Assembly (NCBI RefSeq): GCF_900110075.1 | Contig: NZ_FOCJ01000010.1 | Coordinates: 124,001-188,000, forward strand | DNA length: 64,000 nucleotides | From: Paenibacillus sp. OV219 | GTDB lineage: Bacteria > Bacillota > Bacilli > Paenibacillales > Paenibacillaceae | Direction: 5' to 3' | Shown here: piece by piece, positions 1 through 9,031 of the stretch | Layout: every line of letters begins with the position of its first letter | How positions within the stretch are numbered: position 1 is the stretch's first letter | Program-made: the position numbers and the translations under genes | Notes under the pieces: model-generated | Told to the model about the DNA's origin: nothing | Databases searched by the model: none | The model's input: only the letters and a program-made list of their open reading frames with translations

Positions 1-890
1 AATACTTCGCGCATGCCTTCTTCTAGCGAGATCGTCGGCACGAATTCAGGCACATCGCGCATCAAGCGCTCCGAGCTGTAATATACGTTATGCGCAAAAA
101 TCTCGCTACAAATGCCGAAACGTCCGGCATCAATCGAGTTCAGCGTATCTAGCGATACACCAACAAGCTCGACTTCTCTTCCCAGCAGCTTCATCGCCAG
201 CTTATGCTGCTGTTCCCATGTCGTGAAGCCGCGCGGAACGACGTTGTACGTTTGGCCGATGCAGTGTGCTTTGCCAAGAACGCCGACGAACGCTTTTGCC
301 GCATCGTCAACATGCATGAAAGAGTGGAGCGCTTTGCCATCGCCGCAAATGAGCAGAGGCTTGCCTTTTAGAATACGGTCGATCCACGTGAAATCCCAAG
401 CCACTTGGCGTAGGATGCCGCTTTGCGGACCATATGTAGTCGACGGCTTCAGAATCGTCACAGGGAAGCCTTCGCGGTAGTGCGCTTCCAGCAACAGCTG
501 ATCCGCTTCCGCTTTGCCGCGGCCGTAACCGCTGATCGGACGAAGCGGGTGATCCTCCGTCACAGGCATCCAGTCGTAATCGACGCCATACGTACACACG
601 GTGGAGCATTGAACAAAATGCTTCACTCCACGGAAAGCGCGCAAGCTGCTCGCAGCATCTTCCTTGTCGAAGCTGATCATATCGATCGCCGCATCGAACT
701 GCTCTTGCTGCATGGTTGTTTCAAATGTATCGCGATCCTTGCGATCTCCATTGATAACGCGAACACCCGCAGGCAGGTCGCTGGCGCTTTGACCGCGGTT
801 ATAACAAGTGACTTCATGGCCCTGAGCCACCAGAAGACGAACAATGCTAGTACTAATGTTGCCGGTACCGCCAAGAATAACAACTCTCAT
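1..890 (-). CDS. NAD-dependent epimerase/dehydratase family protein (partial)
   Basis: The frame is open from the ATG at 890 to the window edge, about 296 codons, so the C-terminus is missing. The first residues are MRVVILGGTGNIS, a Rossmann fold with the glycine-rich GGTGNIS loop that binds NAD(P) in extended short-chain dehydrogenases. Further in, a CSTVCTYG stretch and a SGYGRGKAEAD segment occupy the Ser and Tyr-x3-Lys positions, although here the Tyr and Lys are spaced YGRGK. The family acts on nucleotide sugars and related compounds in the cytoplasm; substrate unknown. It lies downstream of the orphan parB and its terminator, so it is probably transcribed on its own. Confidence 0.85.
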   Translation of the reverse strand, partial: MRVVILGGTGNISTSIVRLLVAQGHEVTCYNRGQSASDLPAGVRVINGDRKDRDTFETTMQQEQFDAAIDMISFDKEDAASSLRAFRGVKHFVQCSTVCTYGVDYDWMPVTEDHPLRPISGYGRGKAEADQLLLEAHYREGFPVTILKPSTTYGPQSGILRQVAWDFTWIDRILKGKPLLICGDGKALHSFMHVDDAAKAFVGVLGKAHCIGQTYNVVPRGFTTWEQQHKLAMKLLGREVELVGVSLDTLNSIDAGRFGICSEIFAHNVYYSSERLMRDVPEFVPTISLEEGMREV

Positions 891-941
891 GCGTTAACAT
901 CCTCACTCTCTCGCCTAAAGTCTGTAACTAACAGCAAATAC

Positions 942-972
942 AAAAACCTCCTGCTTATCGTAACACAGGAGG
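942..972 (-). terminator. Rho-independent terminator of the parB-like gene
   Basis: On the minus strand a perfect 7-bp stem (CCTCCTG/CAGGAGG, 12-nt loop) is followed by five T. It lies 46 bases past the parB-like stop codon and before the epimerase start. Confidence 0.75.
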
Positions 973-1018
973 CTTCGCGTTTGTTAACCCGAAAGAAGTT
1001 CACCAAATTTCACTAAAA

Positions 1019-2266
1019 TTATTCGTTTACGCGTGTCGCAGCGAGGTCTCTGACGGTCTGAAGCTCGGCAGACCGCTGCTCGAGCGTACTCAGAAGCAGG
1101 TCTACGTTCGTGATTACAGCCTGCAGTTCCTCTGCTTGCGTGACGCCAGCCAGCAGCTCGGCAGGCGCCGCCGAGAGAGCTGGCAGCGCGCCAAGCAACT
1201 GCTGCAGCTCGCCGAGCAAATTCACACCGCTCACACCACTTGCACCGCTCGTACCCACACCGCTCACGCTACTCGCATTGCTCGCACCCACACCGCTCAC
1301 TCTACTTGCATCGTTCGAACTCGCACTGCCCGCACCCAAGCCACTCAGCGCTGCACCGCTCGCACCCGAGCCGTCTCCACTCAAGCTCGCACTACTTGCA
1401 CTTGCCTCACTCGCACCGCTCGCCGTGCCGCCTCCTGCCACGCCCGCAGCCGCTTCGCGCTCCGCGGCTTCCGCCGCGAGCCGCGCCTTCTCGGCCTTCG
1501 CCGCGGCGGCGCGCTCTGCCTGCTCTGCTTTTAGCTCCGCGGCCCGCTCGCGTTCCGCTTTATTTTGCTGCACGGTTGACCACGTTTGCAGCAGCTCGTA
1601 CCCGCTCTTGTACAGCAGCTTGTCCTTCGTGCCCGAGGAAATCTCCTTGTCCTTGAACAGCTTCGCGATCTTCTTCACATCACTGACAGGCAGCGCGTCG
1701 CGCGCAATAATGAGCGCGAGCGGGTCGCGATGCTCGAACGGCAAATCCTTAATCGGCAGCAGCTGATCCTCGGTCAGCTTGCCCTCGCGGATTTCCGTGC
1801 CGCTGACGATCAGCTTCCGCACGGCGTTGCCGAACTTCAGCAGCTCGCACTTGTTCTTAATATAGCTCTCTGGCTTGCCGAGCTTATTCGCGAGATACTT
1901 AATCGAGCTGTTGAACTTCGATTCATGCATCAGCTTATGGAACGCTTCCGCTTCCTCAATCGGCGAGAAACCTTCACGCGTCAAGTTCTCCGCGATTTGC
2001 TCCAAATAAATTTCCATCTCATCGGTCGCACTCGACACGATGCATGGCATTGACGGCTTGCCGAGCATCTGGCTCGCTTTGTAGCGTCGGTTGCCGTAGA
2101 TGATTGTATAGCGTCCGCCTGCTGTCGTCCGTACTTTAATCGGCGAGAGCAAGCCGATCTCTTCGATGCTCTTCGCGAGCTCCTGCAGCGCTTCCTCATC
2201 GAACTGGTAACGCGGCTGGTCCTCGTCCTCATCAATTAAATGGATTGGGATTTGAATAATATCCAT
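1019..2266 (-). CDS. ParB/RepB/Spo0J-family protein, orphan, with Ser/Gly/Ala linker
   Basis: 415 residues. The ATG at 2266 is preferred because AGGAGA sits 8 bases upstream; an in-frame extension of 13 codons lacks such a site. Residues 1-90 match the ParB N-terminal domain, with the signature-like GNRRYKAS at 58-65, where the family has GERRxRA for CTP and parS handling. A helix-turn-helix follows at about 105-135. Residues about 240-355 are an Ala/Glu-rich helical stretch and then a low-complexity Ser/Gly/Ala linker encoded by imperfect short DNA repeats, before a Leu-rich C-terminal helix. No parA is adjacent, so it is not the usual chromosomal parAB pair. It may be a Noc-like or phage/plasmid-derived paralogue. 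Confidence 0.85.
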   Translation of the reverse strand: MDIIQIPIHLIDEDEDQPRYQFDEEALQELAKSIEEIGLLSPIKVRTTAGGRYTIIYGNRRYKASQMLGKPSMPCIVSSATDEMEIYLEQIAENLTREGFSPIEEAEAFHKLMHESKFNSSIKYLANKLGKPESYIKNKCELLKFGNAVRKLIVSGTEIREGKLTEDQLLPIKDLPFEHRDPLALIIARDALPVSDVKKIAKLFKDKEISSGTKDKLLYKSGYELLQTWSTVQQNKAERERAAELKAEQAERAAAAKAEKARLAAEAAEREAAAGVAGGGTASGASEASASSASLSGDGSGASGAALSGLGAGSASSNDASRVSGVGASNASSVSGVGTSGASGVSGVNLLGELQQLLGALPALSAAPAELLAGVTQAEELQAVITNVDLLLSTLEQRSAELQTVRDLAATRVNE

Positions 2267-2453
2267 ATCATTTCTCCTATCATGACACATCTTTAAGAGT
2301 CGCAATCTCTTAATTTATCTGTTTTCGCCTTATATTTGCTAGTCAACCGTATTATATACCAGGATGCTTTTTGTGGAAATAATACCGATGATGTCGCTTT
2401 CTTGAAATTGGTAAATGAACTGGAATGTGATACCATAAGGACATTTACTTCGA

Positions 2454-2467
2454 TTATAACGCTTTCA
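2454..2467 (-). promoter_or_regulatory. cre-like (CcpA) site
   Basis: Read on the minus strand, TGAAAGCGTTATAA fits the catabolite-response consensus TGNAANCGNTNNCA with one mismatch. It lies 24 bases upstream of the isomerase start at 2491, where CcpA would block transcription. The call rests on the motif alone. Confidence 0.35.
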
Positions 2468-2490
2468 TCGATCAGAGGAGGGGCTTATCA

Positions 2491-3324
2491 ATGTCTTATT
2501 TGTCCATCAGTACGTGGAGTTTGCATCGCCTGCTCGGCCCGTTGCGCTTTACAGCTTGGAACGCGGAGACGAAGCAGCATGAGCCGCAAGTTACAGAACA
2601 GCCTCAGGTGCTAACACTGCTCGAGCTGCCGGCTGAGCTGGCAAGAAGAGGGTACCAGGCTGCAGAGGTATGCCATTTTCATTTTCCATCCGTAGAGCCG
2701 GCGTACTTGCAGCAGTTGAAGGAATCATTCCAGTCGGCAGGCATTAAGTTCGATACGCTCCTGCTCGATTACGGCGATCTGACGACTGCGGACGAAGAAC
2801 GCCGCGAAGCGGACATTCGCTACATGCAGCAGTGGATCGACATCGCGTCGCTTGCAGGCGCGAAGCAAATCCGTATCGTTGCGGGCGAAGCTGCGCCGGA
2901 TAACATTGATGCGCTTCGTTTATCGGCAGAAGGCCTCACGCGTCTCAGCCAATACTCACAGGAGCAGGGCAAGAACGTTCGCATCATCTCAGAGAACTTC
3001 AAGGCGCTCACGTCGACTGGTTCCTCCAGCGTGAAGCTGCTTGAACTCGTGGGCGACAACGCAGACTTCATCACCGACTTCGGCAACTTCAAGCTCCCGA
3101 ACAAATACGATGAGTTCCCGCTCACGCTACCGAGCAGCGTGTCCGTTCACGCCAAAGCGCAATACGACGATCAAGGCTATCCGGACCAAGATGAATTTAT
3201 TACATGCTTGAACACCGTCCGTGCCGCCGAGTTTAACGGCGCAATCGTACTCATCTATGACGGACCTGGCGATATGTGGGCCGGACTCGATCGCATTAAA
3301 GCCATCGTTGCCGACTATCTATAA
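2491..3324 (+). CDS. Sugar phosphate isomerase/epimerase family TIM-barrel protein
   Basis: 277 residues, starting MSYLSISTWSLHR, with AGGAGGGG 8 bases before the ATG. The pattern STWSLHRLLG at the N-terminus, a central RIVAGE strand, an ISENF metal-ligand strand (about 168) and a C-terminal VLIYDGPGDMW match the xylose-isomerase-like TIM-barrel superfamily (AP endonuclease family 2). Such proteins isomerise or epimerise free or phosphorylated sugars using a divalent metal. It is followed after 21 bases by a CatE-like dioxygenase and is probably cotranscribed with it. The substrate is not predictable. Confidence 0.8.
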   Translation: MSYLSISTWSLHRLLGPLRFTAWNAETKQHEPQVTEQPQVLTLLELPAELARRGYQAAEVCHFHFPSVEPAYLQQLKESFQSAGIKFDTLLLDYGDLTTADEERREADIRYMQQWIDIASLAGAKQIRIVAGEAAPDNIDALRLSAEGLTRLSQYSQEQGKNVRIISENFKALTSTGSSSVKLLELVGDNADFITDFGNFKLPNKYDEFPLTLPSSVSVHAKAQYDDQGYPDQDEFITCLNTVRAAEFNGAIVLIYDGPGDMWAGLDRIKAIVADYL

Positions 3325-3345
3325 CATAGTAGGAGGTGGCGGAAA

Positions 3346-4215
3346 ATGTCATCATCATCATCAGCTATTGCCGCAGAGACGCGGATTGGACTTGTGCAAT
3401 TGCGGGTAAGTAACTTAAAACAGTCGATCCGCTTCTATAGGGAGATCGTCGGTCTTCAGCTCATTGAAGAGAAGCAGGAAGGAATGGCCGCGCTGGGAGT
3501 CCCCGGTGCGGCTAAGCCGCTTCTTCAGCTGCGTGAAATTCCTGATGCGGTGCCGCGTCCACGCCGCTCTGGCGCGGGCTTGTATCATTTTGCGCTGCTC
3601 GTGCCGGATCGGAAGTCGCTCGGCCTGTCGCTTCGTCACTTGAAGAGCACCGGCATTCACATCGGGCATTCAGATCATCTCGTCAGCGAGGCGCTCTACA
3701 TCACCGATCCGGATAATAACGGCATCGAAATCTACAGCGACCGTCCGCGCGATACGTGGCAGTGGGATGAACAGGGCCGCGTGCAGATGGGACTCGATCC
3801 GATTGACCAAGATGGCTTGCTAGCGGAAGCCGGAGATACTTCTTGGAACGGGCTGCCTGCGGGTACGACTGTCGGGCATATTCATCTGCATGTGACGGAG
3901 CTGCCGACGACAGAGCATTTCTACATCGACGTGCTCGGCTTCGATATCGTTGCATCCATGAGTAATTCAGCACTCTTCATCTCGGCAGGGGGCTACCATC
4001 ATCACATCGGCCTTAATGTATGGGCTGGCGTTGGCGCACCGCTGACACCGGCGAACGCACCGGGCCTTGATTATTACCAAATCGTTCTTCCCTCCGAAGC
4101 GGCTCAAATGGCCGTTTTTGCACGTTTGCAGGCTGCAAGCGTTCCGCTTCGCACCGAGGGTGGTACGATTATTACGCATGATCCATCAGGTATCGAGGTT
4201 CATTTTGGCATATAG
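3346..4215 (+). CDS. VOC-family extradiol dioxygenase, catechol 2,3-dioxygenase (CatE)-like
   Basis: 289 residues with an AGGAGGTGG ribosome site. Two vicinal-oxygen-chelate modules are visible. The first starts GLVQLRVSNLKQSIRFYRE and ends in DPDNNGIEIYSDRPRD. The second starts VGHIHLHVTELPTTEHFY. The metal set expected for type I extradiol enzymes is present in the second module: His in GHIHLHV, His in YHHHIGLNVW and Glu in SGIEVHFGI at the C-terminus. B. subtilis CatE has the same length and layout. It may cleave catechols or handle quinones, in a likely bicistron with the upstream isomerase. An N-terminal Ser run precedes the domain. Confidence 0.85.
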   Translation: MSSSSSAIAAETRIGLVQLRVSNLKQSIRFYREIVGLQLIEEKQEGMAALGVPGAAKPLLQLREIPDAVPRPRRSGAGLYHFALLVPDRKSLGLSLRHLKSTGIHIGHSDHLVSEALYITDPDNNGIEIYSDRPRDTWQWDEQGRVQMGLDPIDQDGLLAEAGDTSWNGLPAGTTVGHIHLHVTELPTTEHFYIDVLGFDIVASMSNSALFISAGGYHHHIGLNVWAGVGAPLTPANAPGLDYYQIVLPSEAAQMAVFARLQAASVPLRTEGGTIITHDPSGIEVHFGI

Positions 4216-4342
4216 CACTTGTGTGTAATAACACTCTCCATTAGATATCGTTTCTTAAATAACGCGATGCAGGCAGGAAATTGGCCTGCATTCCGTTGTG
4301 TGTAAATATGCAAAAACTGGATAATTGAGAGGGGCGATTTAG

Positions 4343-6091
4343 TTGGGCAGTGGTCGGGGCCTGTTAACGACGTATATCCGGGCAAAATGGTACATCTATG
4401 CATCAGGTATTACGTTTACTATCGCAGCGAACTTATTTCAATCGTATTATCCGAAGGTGCTGGGGAGCTTCACAGATGAGCTGCAAAAGGGTGGACTGAC
4501 GAAAGATACGGTCCTGCATTCGAGTCTCGTGCTGCTCTTGATCGGCGTCGCTTACGGCATTCTTGGCGGCATCGGGCAGTTCCACATTATGTACGTAGGC
4601 AGGGTGTTTGAGAAGTTTACACGGCAAAAGCTGTTCAGGCATTTCACAAGGCTTGGCGAGCAGTTCTATTCCAAGAACGGGGTCGGCAAGCTGTTAAGCT
4701 ATGTGATGAACGATGTCACGACCGTTCGCGAATCCATCTCCATGGGTGTCAACCAGACTGCGAACGCGGTGATGCTGATCGTCTCTGTCATTGTCATGAT
4801 GCTGATCAGCGACATTCCTTGGTATCTGATTCTGATCTGTATATCGCCGCTGCTCTTCATTCCTTGGATTGTCGTTCGCTTTGGCCCAACAATTCGTAAA
4901 CGCTCGCTCGCTGTGCAGGAGTCGCTTGGCTCTATGACTGAATCGGCGGAGGAGCAATTCGGCGGTATCCGTGTCACGAAGAAATTTGCCGTCGAAGACA
5001 TTATGAATGGCAGATTCGGCCGCACCGTTGACCGGATCAAAGACAATCAGCTGAAGCTTGTGCGCGTCTCCTCCTTCTTTCAAGCTCTTATTCCGTTTCT
5101 TGGCGCATTATCGCTAGTTGTGACGCTTGCCTTCGGCGGTTATCTGGCACTGTCAGGGCGTCTCTCACTCGGTAACTTCGTTGCGCTGACGCTTTATGTT
5201 CGGATGATGGTTAACCCTTTGCAGCAGATCGGCAACGTCATCAATACGATACAGCGCTCCCGGGCGTCGCTTGAGCGGCTGAACGAATTGCTGGCGAAGC
5301 AACCGGAAATTATCGAGAAAGAACTTGCGGCGGACGTCGATTGGAACAAAGCCGTACTTACTGTGAATGACCTATCCTTCACATATCCAGAATCACCTGA
5401 GGAAGCGCTGAGGCACATTTCGCTTCGCCTCGAACCGGGCAAGACGCTAGGAATCGTAGGAAGAACCGGCTCTGGCAAAACAACGCTCGTAAAGCTGCTG
5501 CTGCGCGTCTATGATCCTCCTGCTGGAGCAGTCGAAATCGGCGGCAGCGATTTGCATGATGTTTCGCTCGAAAGCTTGCGCGCTGGCATCGCTTACGTGC
5601 CGCAGGACGGCTTCCTGTTCAGCACGACGATCCGCGACAACATTGCGTTCTATCGTCGCAGCGCAGACCTGTCACTCGTGGAGAAGGCAGCACGCGATGC
5701 GCAAATTCATGACAGCATTATCGGCTTCCCTGATGGCTTCGAGACGAAGCTTGGCGAGCGCGGCGTAACGCTATCCGGCGGTCAGCGGCAGCGGACGGCG
5801 TTAGCGCGGGGGATGATGATGGAAGCACCGATTCTTATTCTCGACGATAGTGTTAGCGCCGTAGACGCTGTCACGGAAACGGTCATCATTGATACGATCC
5901 GTCGGCAGCGCGAGGGCAAGACGACCATTATAATTGCGCACCGGATCAGTGCATTGAAGCATGCAGATGAAATCATTGTGCTCGATGAAGGGCGAATTGT
6001 GCAGCGCGGCACGCACGAGACACTGCTTGTGCAGGAGGGCATCTACGCGATGCTTCATGCCATTCAGGAGGAGGGAAGCAGCGTTGGCTAA
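4343..6091 (+). CDS. ABC exporter half with degenerate nucleotide site (BmrC/YheI-like)
   Basis: 582 residues from a TTG start preceded by GAGAGGGG. Six membrane segments lie within residues 15-300, followed by an ATPase domain: Walker A GRTGSGKT at 373-380, canonical signature LSGGQ at 477-481, and Walker B ILILD at 497-501. The residue after Walker B is Asp502 instead of the catalytic Glu. That substitution marks the inactive-site subunit of heterodimeric exporters such as B. subtilis BmrC, which has a matching length (about 585). The partner gene overlaps it by 8 bases. The likely role is drug or lipid efflux. Confidence 0.88.
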   Translation: MGSGRGLLTTYIRAKWYIYASGITFTIAANLFQSYYPKVLGSFTDELQKGGLTKDTVLHSSLVLLLIGVAYGILGGIGQFHIMYVGRVFEKFTRQKLFRHFTRLGEQFYSKNGVGKLLSYVMNDVTTVRESISMGVNQTANAVMLIVSVIVMMLISDIPWYLILICISPLLFIPWIVVRFGPTIRKRSLAVQESLGSMTESAEEQFGGIRVTKKFAVEDIMNGRFGRTVDRIKDNQLKLVRVSSFFQALIPFLGALSLVVTLAFGGYLALSGRLSLGNFVALTLYVRMMVNPLQQIGNVINTIQRSRASLERLNELLAKQPEIIEKELAADVDWNKAVLTVNDLSFTYPESPEEALRHISLRLEPGKTLGIVGRTGSGKTTLVKLLLRVYDPPAGAVEIGGSDLHDVSLESLRAGIAYVPQDGFLFSTTIRDNIAFYRRSADLSLVEKAARDAQIHDSIIGFPDGFETKLGERGVTLSGGQRQRTALARGMMMEAPILILDDSVSAVDAVTETVIIDTIRRQREGKTTIIIAHRISALKHADEIIVLDEGRIVQRGTHETLLVQEGIYAMLHAIQEEGSSVG

Positions 6092-7928
6092 AACAGCGGA
6101 CTTCAATGCGAGTAACAAAATCGCTTACAAAGGGCTCATGTCCTACGCCAAGCCGCATACGAAGACATTCCTTGCGGTGTTCGGCTGTATCCTGGTCGCG
6201 ATTGCGGCAGACCTGCTGCAGCCTTACTTAGTGAAAGTGGCCATCGACGATCATTTGATGAAAGGCGATAAGAGCGCGAGCACGCTGCTTCTCATTGCCG
6301 GCATCTATTTGCTCTTATCGGTGTGCGGATTTGTCTTTACCTATTTGCAAAATAATTATCTTCAAGAAGCAGGCCAAAGCATCGTTGCAGCGATTCGCAA
6401 ACAGCTCTTCCGCCATATTTCGAAGCAATCGATGTCGTACTTTGACCGCGTGCCAAGCGGCAGCTTGATTACGCATGTGTCAAGCGATACGGAGTCGCTG
6501 AATCAGTTCTTCAGCCAAGTGCTGCTGAGCGTGCTGCGCGACGGACTGACGCTTGTGTTCATTATTGTGCTGATGTTTCAGCTCGATGTTCGGCTAACCT
6601 TGTACTGCCTCATTTTGATTCCAATCATTGCACTTAACGCCATTTCATTCCGATCCTACATGCGCACGACCTATCAGATCACCAGGACGAATCTATCGCG
6701 GCTCGTCGCGTTCGTAGCTGAGAACTTGTCTGGGATGCGTATCATCCAAGTGTTCCATCAGGAGAAGGAGCAGCAGCGGCAGTTCGATGAGGGTAATCAG
6801 CGGTACTTTAAATCAAATATGCGCGAGATTCGCACGAACGTGCTGTTCAACCGTTCCTTCGATATGCTCGGCAATTTGTCGGTCGCCTTCGTCACGTGGC
6901 TCGGTGGTAATGCGGTGCTCGGTCATTCGATACCATTCGGCGTATTGTTCGCGTTCATTACGTATATCCGGCAGTTCTTCCAGCCGATCAATAACATTAC
7001 GCAGCAATGGAATACGCTCCAATCCGCACAGGTATCCATGAACCGGATCTGGTCAATCTTCGAGACGGTCCCAGAGGTGCAGGATGCTGATAAAGCGCGC
7101 GATGTCGAAGCAACGCGTGTGAAAGGAAAGATTGATTTTGACGGTGTGAAGTTCGCTTACAGTGATGGGGTTCCGGTCATACACCACCTTGATCTCCATG
7201 TGCAGCCTGGTGAGATGATTGGGATTGTCGGTACAACAGGCGCGGGCAAAAGCTCGCTTATCAGCTTGCTATGCCGCTTCTACGATGTAAAGCAAGGAAG
7301 CGTCTCGATCGACGGGACGAACGTTCGAGACATTCCGCAGCATACGCTCCACCGGCTGATAGGTCTTGTGCAGCAGGAGCCCTATCTGTACTCAGGCAGC
7401 ATTATCGACAATGTCCGGATGTTCGATGAGACCATATCCCGTGAGCGTGTTATTGAGGCGTGCAAGATGGTAGGGGCCGATACACTTATTTCCCGGATGA
7501 AGGATGGTTACGATACGCTGCTGTCGGAGCGGGGCAGCGGCTTGTCTGCAGGTGAGAGGCAGCTCATCTCGTTTGCGCGGATCATTGTATTCCAGCCGAA
7601 AATCCTCATCTTGGACGAAGCGACGGCGAACCTCGATTCCCACTCGGAGCAGCTCATTCAGCGGGCGCTTGCGGTCGTCTCCGAAGGGCGGACGACGCTC
7701 GTCATCGCGCACAGGTTGTCTACCATAATGGGCGCCGATCGTATTATTGTGATGCGGCAGGGCGAAATTGTTGAAGAAGGTACTCACCGTGAGCTGCTTG
7801 CACTTGGCGGGTATTACGAGGAGCTATACCGGCATTCTCAGGGCGAGCATGAAGAGGTGCCTGCTTCGGAGGCGTTGACTGCTGTGGATATGGCGGCGAC
7901 TTCCGCGGGCTGCAGCTCACGGCGATAA
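6084..7928 (+). CDS. ABC exporter partner half (BmrD/YheH-like)
   Basis: 614 residues from the TTG at 6084, which overlaps the end of the preceding gene and has a strong AGGAGGAGGG site. A longer in-frame reading is only the shadow of the upstream gene. Six transmembrane helices are followed by Walker A GTTGAGKS at about 383-390, signature LSAGE at 487-491 (degenerate from LSGGQ) and Walker B ILILDE with the catalytic Glu at 512. A complete Walker B plus degenerate signature complements the partner, as in BmrCD, where one of two ATP sites is catalytic. The C-terminal 25 residues, Ala/Ser-rich, look dispensable. Confidence 0.88.
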   Translation: MAKTADFNASNKIAYKGLMSYAKPHTKTFLAVFGCILVAIAADLLQPYLVKVAIDDHLMKGDKSASTLLLIAGIYLLLSVCGFVFTYLQNNYLQEAGQSIVAAIRKQLFRHISKQSMSYFDRVPSGSLITHVSSDTESLNQFFSQVLLSVLRDGLTLVFIIVLMFQLDVRLTLYCLILIPIIALNAISFRSYMRTTYQITRTNLSRLVAFVAENLSGMRIIQVFHQEKEQQRQFDEGNQRYFKSNMREIRTNVLFNRSFDMLGNLSVAFVTWLGGNAVLGHSIPFGVLFAFITYIRQFFQPINNITQQWNTLQSAQVSMNRIWSIFETVPEVQDADKARDVEATRVKGKIDFDGVKFAYSDGVPVIHHLDLHVQPGEMIGIVGTTGAGKSSLISLLCRFYDVKQGSVSIDGTNVRDIPQHTLHRLIGLVQQEPYLYSGSIIDNVRMFDETISRERVIEACKMVGADTLISRMKDGYDTLLSERGSGLSAGERQLISFARIIVFQPKILILDEATANLDSHSEQLIQRALAVVSEGRTTLVIAHRLSTIMGADRIIVMRQGEIVEEGTHRELLALGGYYEELYRHSQGEHEEVPASEALTAVDMAATSAGCSSRR

Positions 7929-7943
7929 CGTATCGGCAGGGTA

Positions 7944-7998
7944 TTACCCACAGGTTATGCACGTTTTGTGGATGGATTGTGTACAAAGTTGTGGATAA
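7944..7998. promoter_or_regulatory. Cluster of four DnaA-box-like nonamers
   Basis: A perfect box is present on the minus strand at 7990-7998 (TGTGGATAA). Near-matches lie at 7944-7952 (TTACCCACA, one mismatch), 7955-7963 (TTATGCACG, two) and 7967-7975 (TGTGGATGG, two). All fall in the 176-base gap between the exporter and terC. No dnaA, dnaN or origin genes are nearby, so this could be a DnaA-titrating or regulatory site, or chance. Confidence 0.35.
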
Positions 7999-8104
7999 GG
8001 CTGAAGCAATTCCCTTTAAGCAGCAGTCTCGTACACATAGACAATCCCATTTGAACTATGCGATAATGGGCTATTACTAAGACTGACTGTTTGAGGTGCA
8101 GATA

Positions 8105-8776
8105 ATGGAACTATTCCTATTGCTGGCAGAGATCATGCTGGTCAATATTGTGCTTAGCGGTGATAATGCTGTCGTCATCGCATTGGCAAGCCGAAATTTG
8201 CCAGAGGAAAATCGCAAGAAGGCTGTATGGTGGGGAGCGATGGCGGCTGTTGTTCTCCGAATTATTTTGACGGTGGTTGCCGTTTACTTGCTTAAAGTGC
8301 CGTTCATTCAGGTTGCAGGCGCATTACTCTTGTTCTGGGTTGCGATTCAACTGCTGAAGGATGACGGCGACAGCAAAAATATTGCAGGCGCGCAGTCCAT
8401 TTGGAAGGCGATTCGCATTATCGTGACTGCTGACTTCGTTATGAGTCTCGACAATGTGCTTGCGATTGCATCCATTGCGAACAACAACATTTGGCTGATG
8501 TCGCTCGGCGTTGCGCTCAGCATTCCCATCATCGTCTGGGGCAGTCAGCTCATTATGGCGCTGCTGCACAAGTTCCCGATTGTCGTCTTCATCGGCGCCG
8601 GCATTCTCGGCTACACCGCTGGTGAGATGCTCGAGGATAATGAGACGCTCAAGAAAGTTCTGCATAACGCTGGTGAATGGGTCGACACATTATTCCCATT
8701 CATCTGCGGCCTGCTCGTTATGGGCATTGGCTACCTGCTGCAGCGCCGCGAACGTTCGCGCGTGCAGGAGGCTTAA
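8105..8776 (+). CDS. TerC family integral membrane protein (YjbE-like)
   Basis: 223 residues. The ATG at 8105 has GAGGTG 6 bases upstream, whereas the GTG at 8096 lies within that site. Seven hydrophobic segments are visible. The conserved acidic motifs are NIVLSGDNAVVIALA near residue 20 and ADFVMSLDNVLAIASI near 115, the paired Asp/Asn sites of TerC proteins. In Bacillus the YjbE/MeeF type exports Mn(II), loading secreted metalloenzymes. It stands alone between a DnaA-box region and its own terminator. Confidence 0.9.
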   Translation: MELFLLLAEIMLVNIVLSGDNAVVIALASRNLPEENRKKAVWWGAMAAVVLRIILTVVAVYLLKVPFIQVAGALLLFWVAIQLLKDDGDSKNIAGAQSIWKAIRIIVTADFVMSLDNVLAIASIANNNIWLMSLGVALSIPIIVWGSQLIMALLHKFPIVVFIGAGILGYTAGEMLEDNETLKKVLHNAGEWVDTLFPFICGLLVMGIGYLLQRRERSRVQEA

Positions 8777-8786
8777 AGAAGAAGGA

Positions 8787-8817
8787 GGGTTCCCTTGCGA
8801 GGGAACCCTTTTTTTTT
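8787..8817 (+). terminator. Rho-independent terminator of terC
   Basis: A perfect 9-bp stem (GGGTTCCCT/AGGGAACCC) with a TGCG loop is followed by nine T, beginning 11 bases after the stop codon. Confidence 0.92.
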
Positions 8818-8858
8818 GCGAGAAACCCGGGAAGCTGGCTGGAGTGCTTCCTAGATTG

Positions 8859-8935
8859 AAAAAGGTAGTAGATTGTAAAAAAGGTAGTTGATTGTAAAAA
8901 AAGGTATTGAAAGCGCTTATAAAATGTTGTATCTT
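8859..8935 (+). promoter_or_regulatory. Promoter with cre-like site and short direct repeats
   Basis: Three imperfect A-rich direct repeats (units starting at 8859, 8877 and 8896, sharing AAAAAGGTA) run into a sigma-A-like promoter, TTGAAA at 8907-8912, 17 bases, TATCTT at 8930-8935. A cre-like 14-mer TGAAAGCGCTTATA (8908-8921, one mismatch) overlaps the -35. Expression of the secreted protein starting at 9032 is therefore probably carbon-repressed. Confidence 0.45.
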
Positions 8936-9031
8936 TTGAACATCCAACTAAAACAACATAAAGGCACAAGAAAAAACGGGGGAGGGAAATCAGGAGTGTA
9001 AAGGAATTCAAATCTAGAGGGGGAAAATGAA

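Noticed and set aside
1110-1766. Plus-strand ORF opposite the parB-like gene
   Set aside because: Shadow of the GC-rich Ser/Gly/Ala linker; Pro/Leu/Ala-rich low complexity and no ribosome site.
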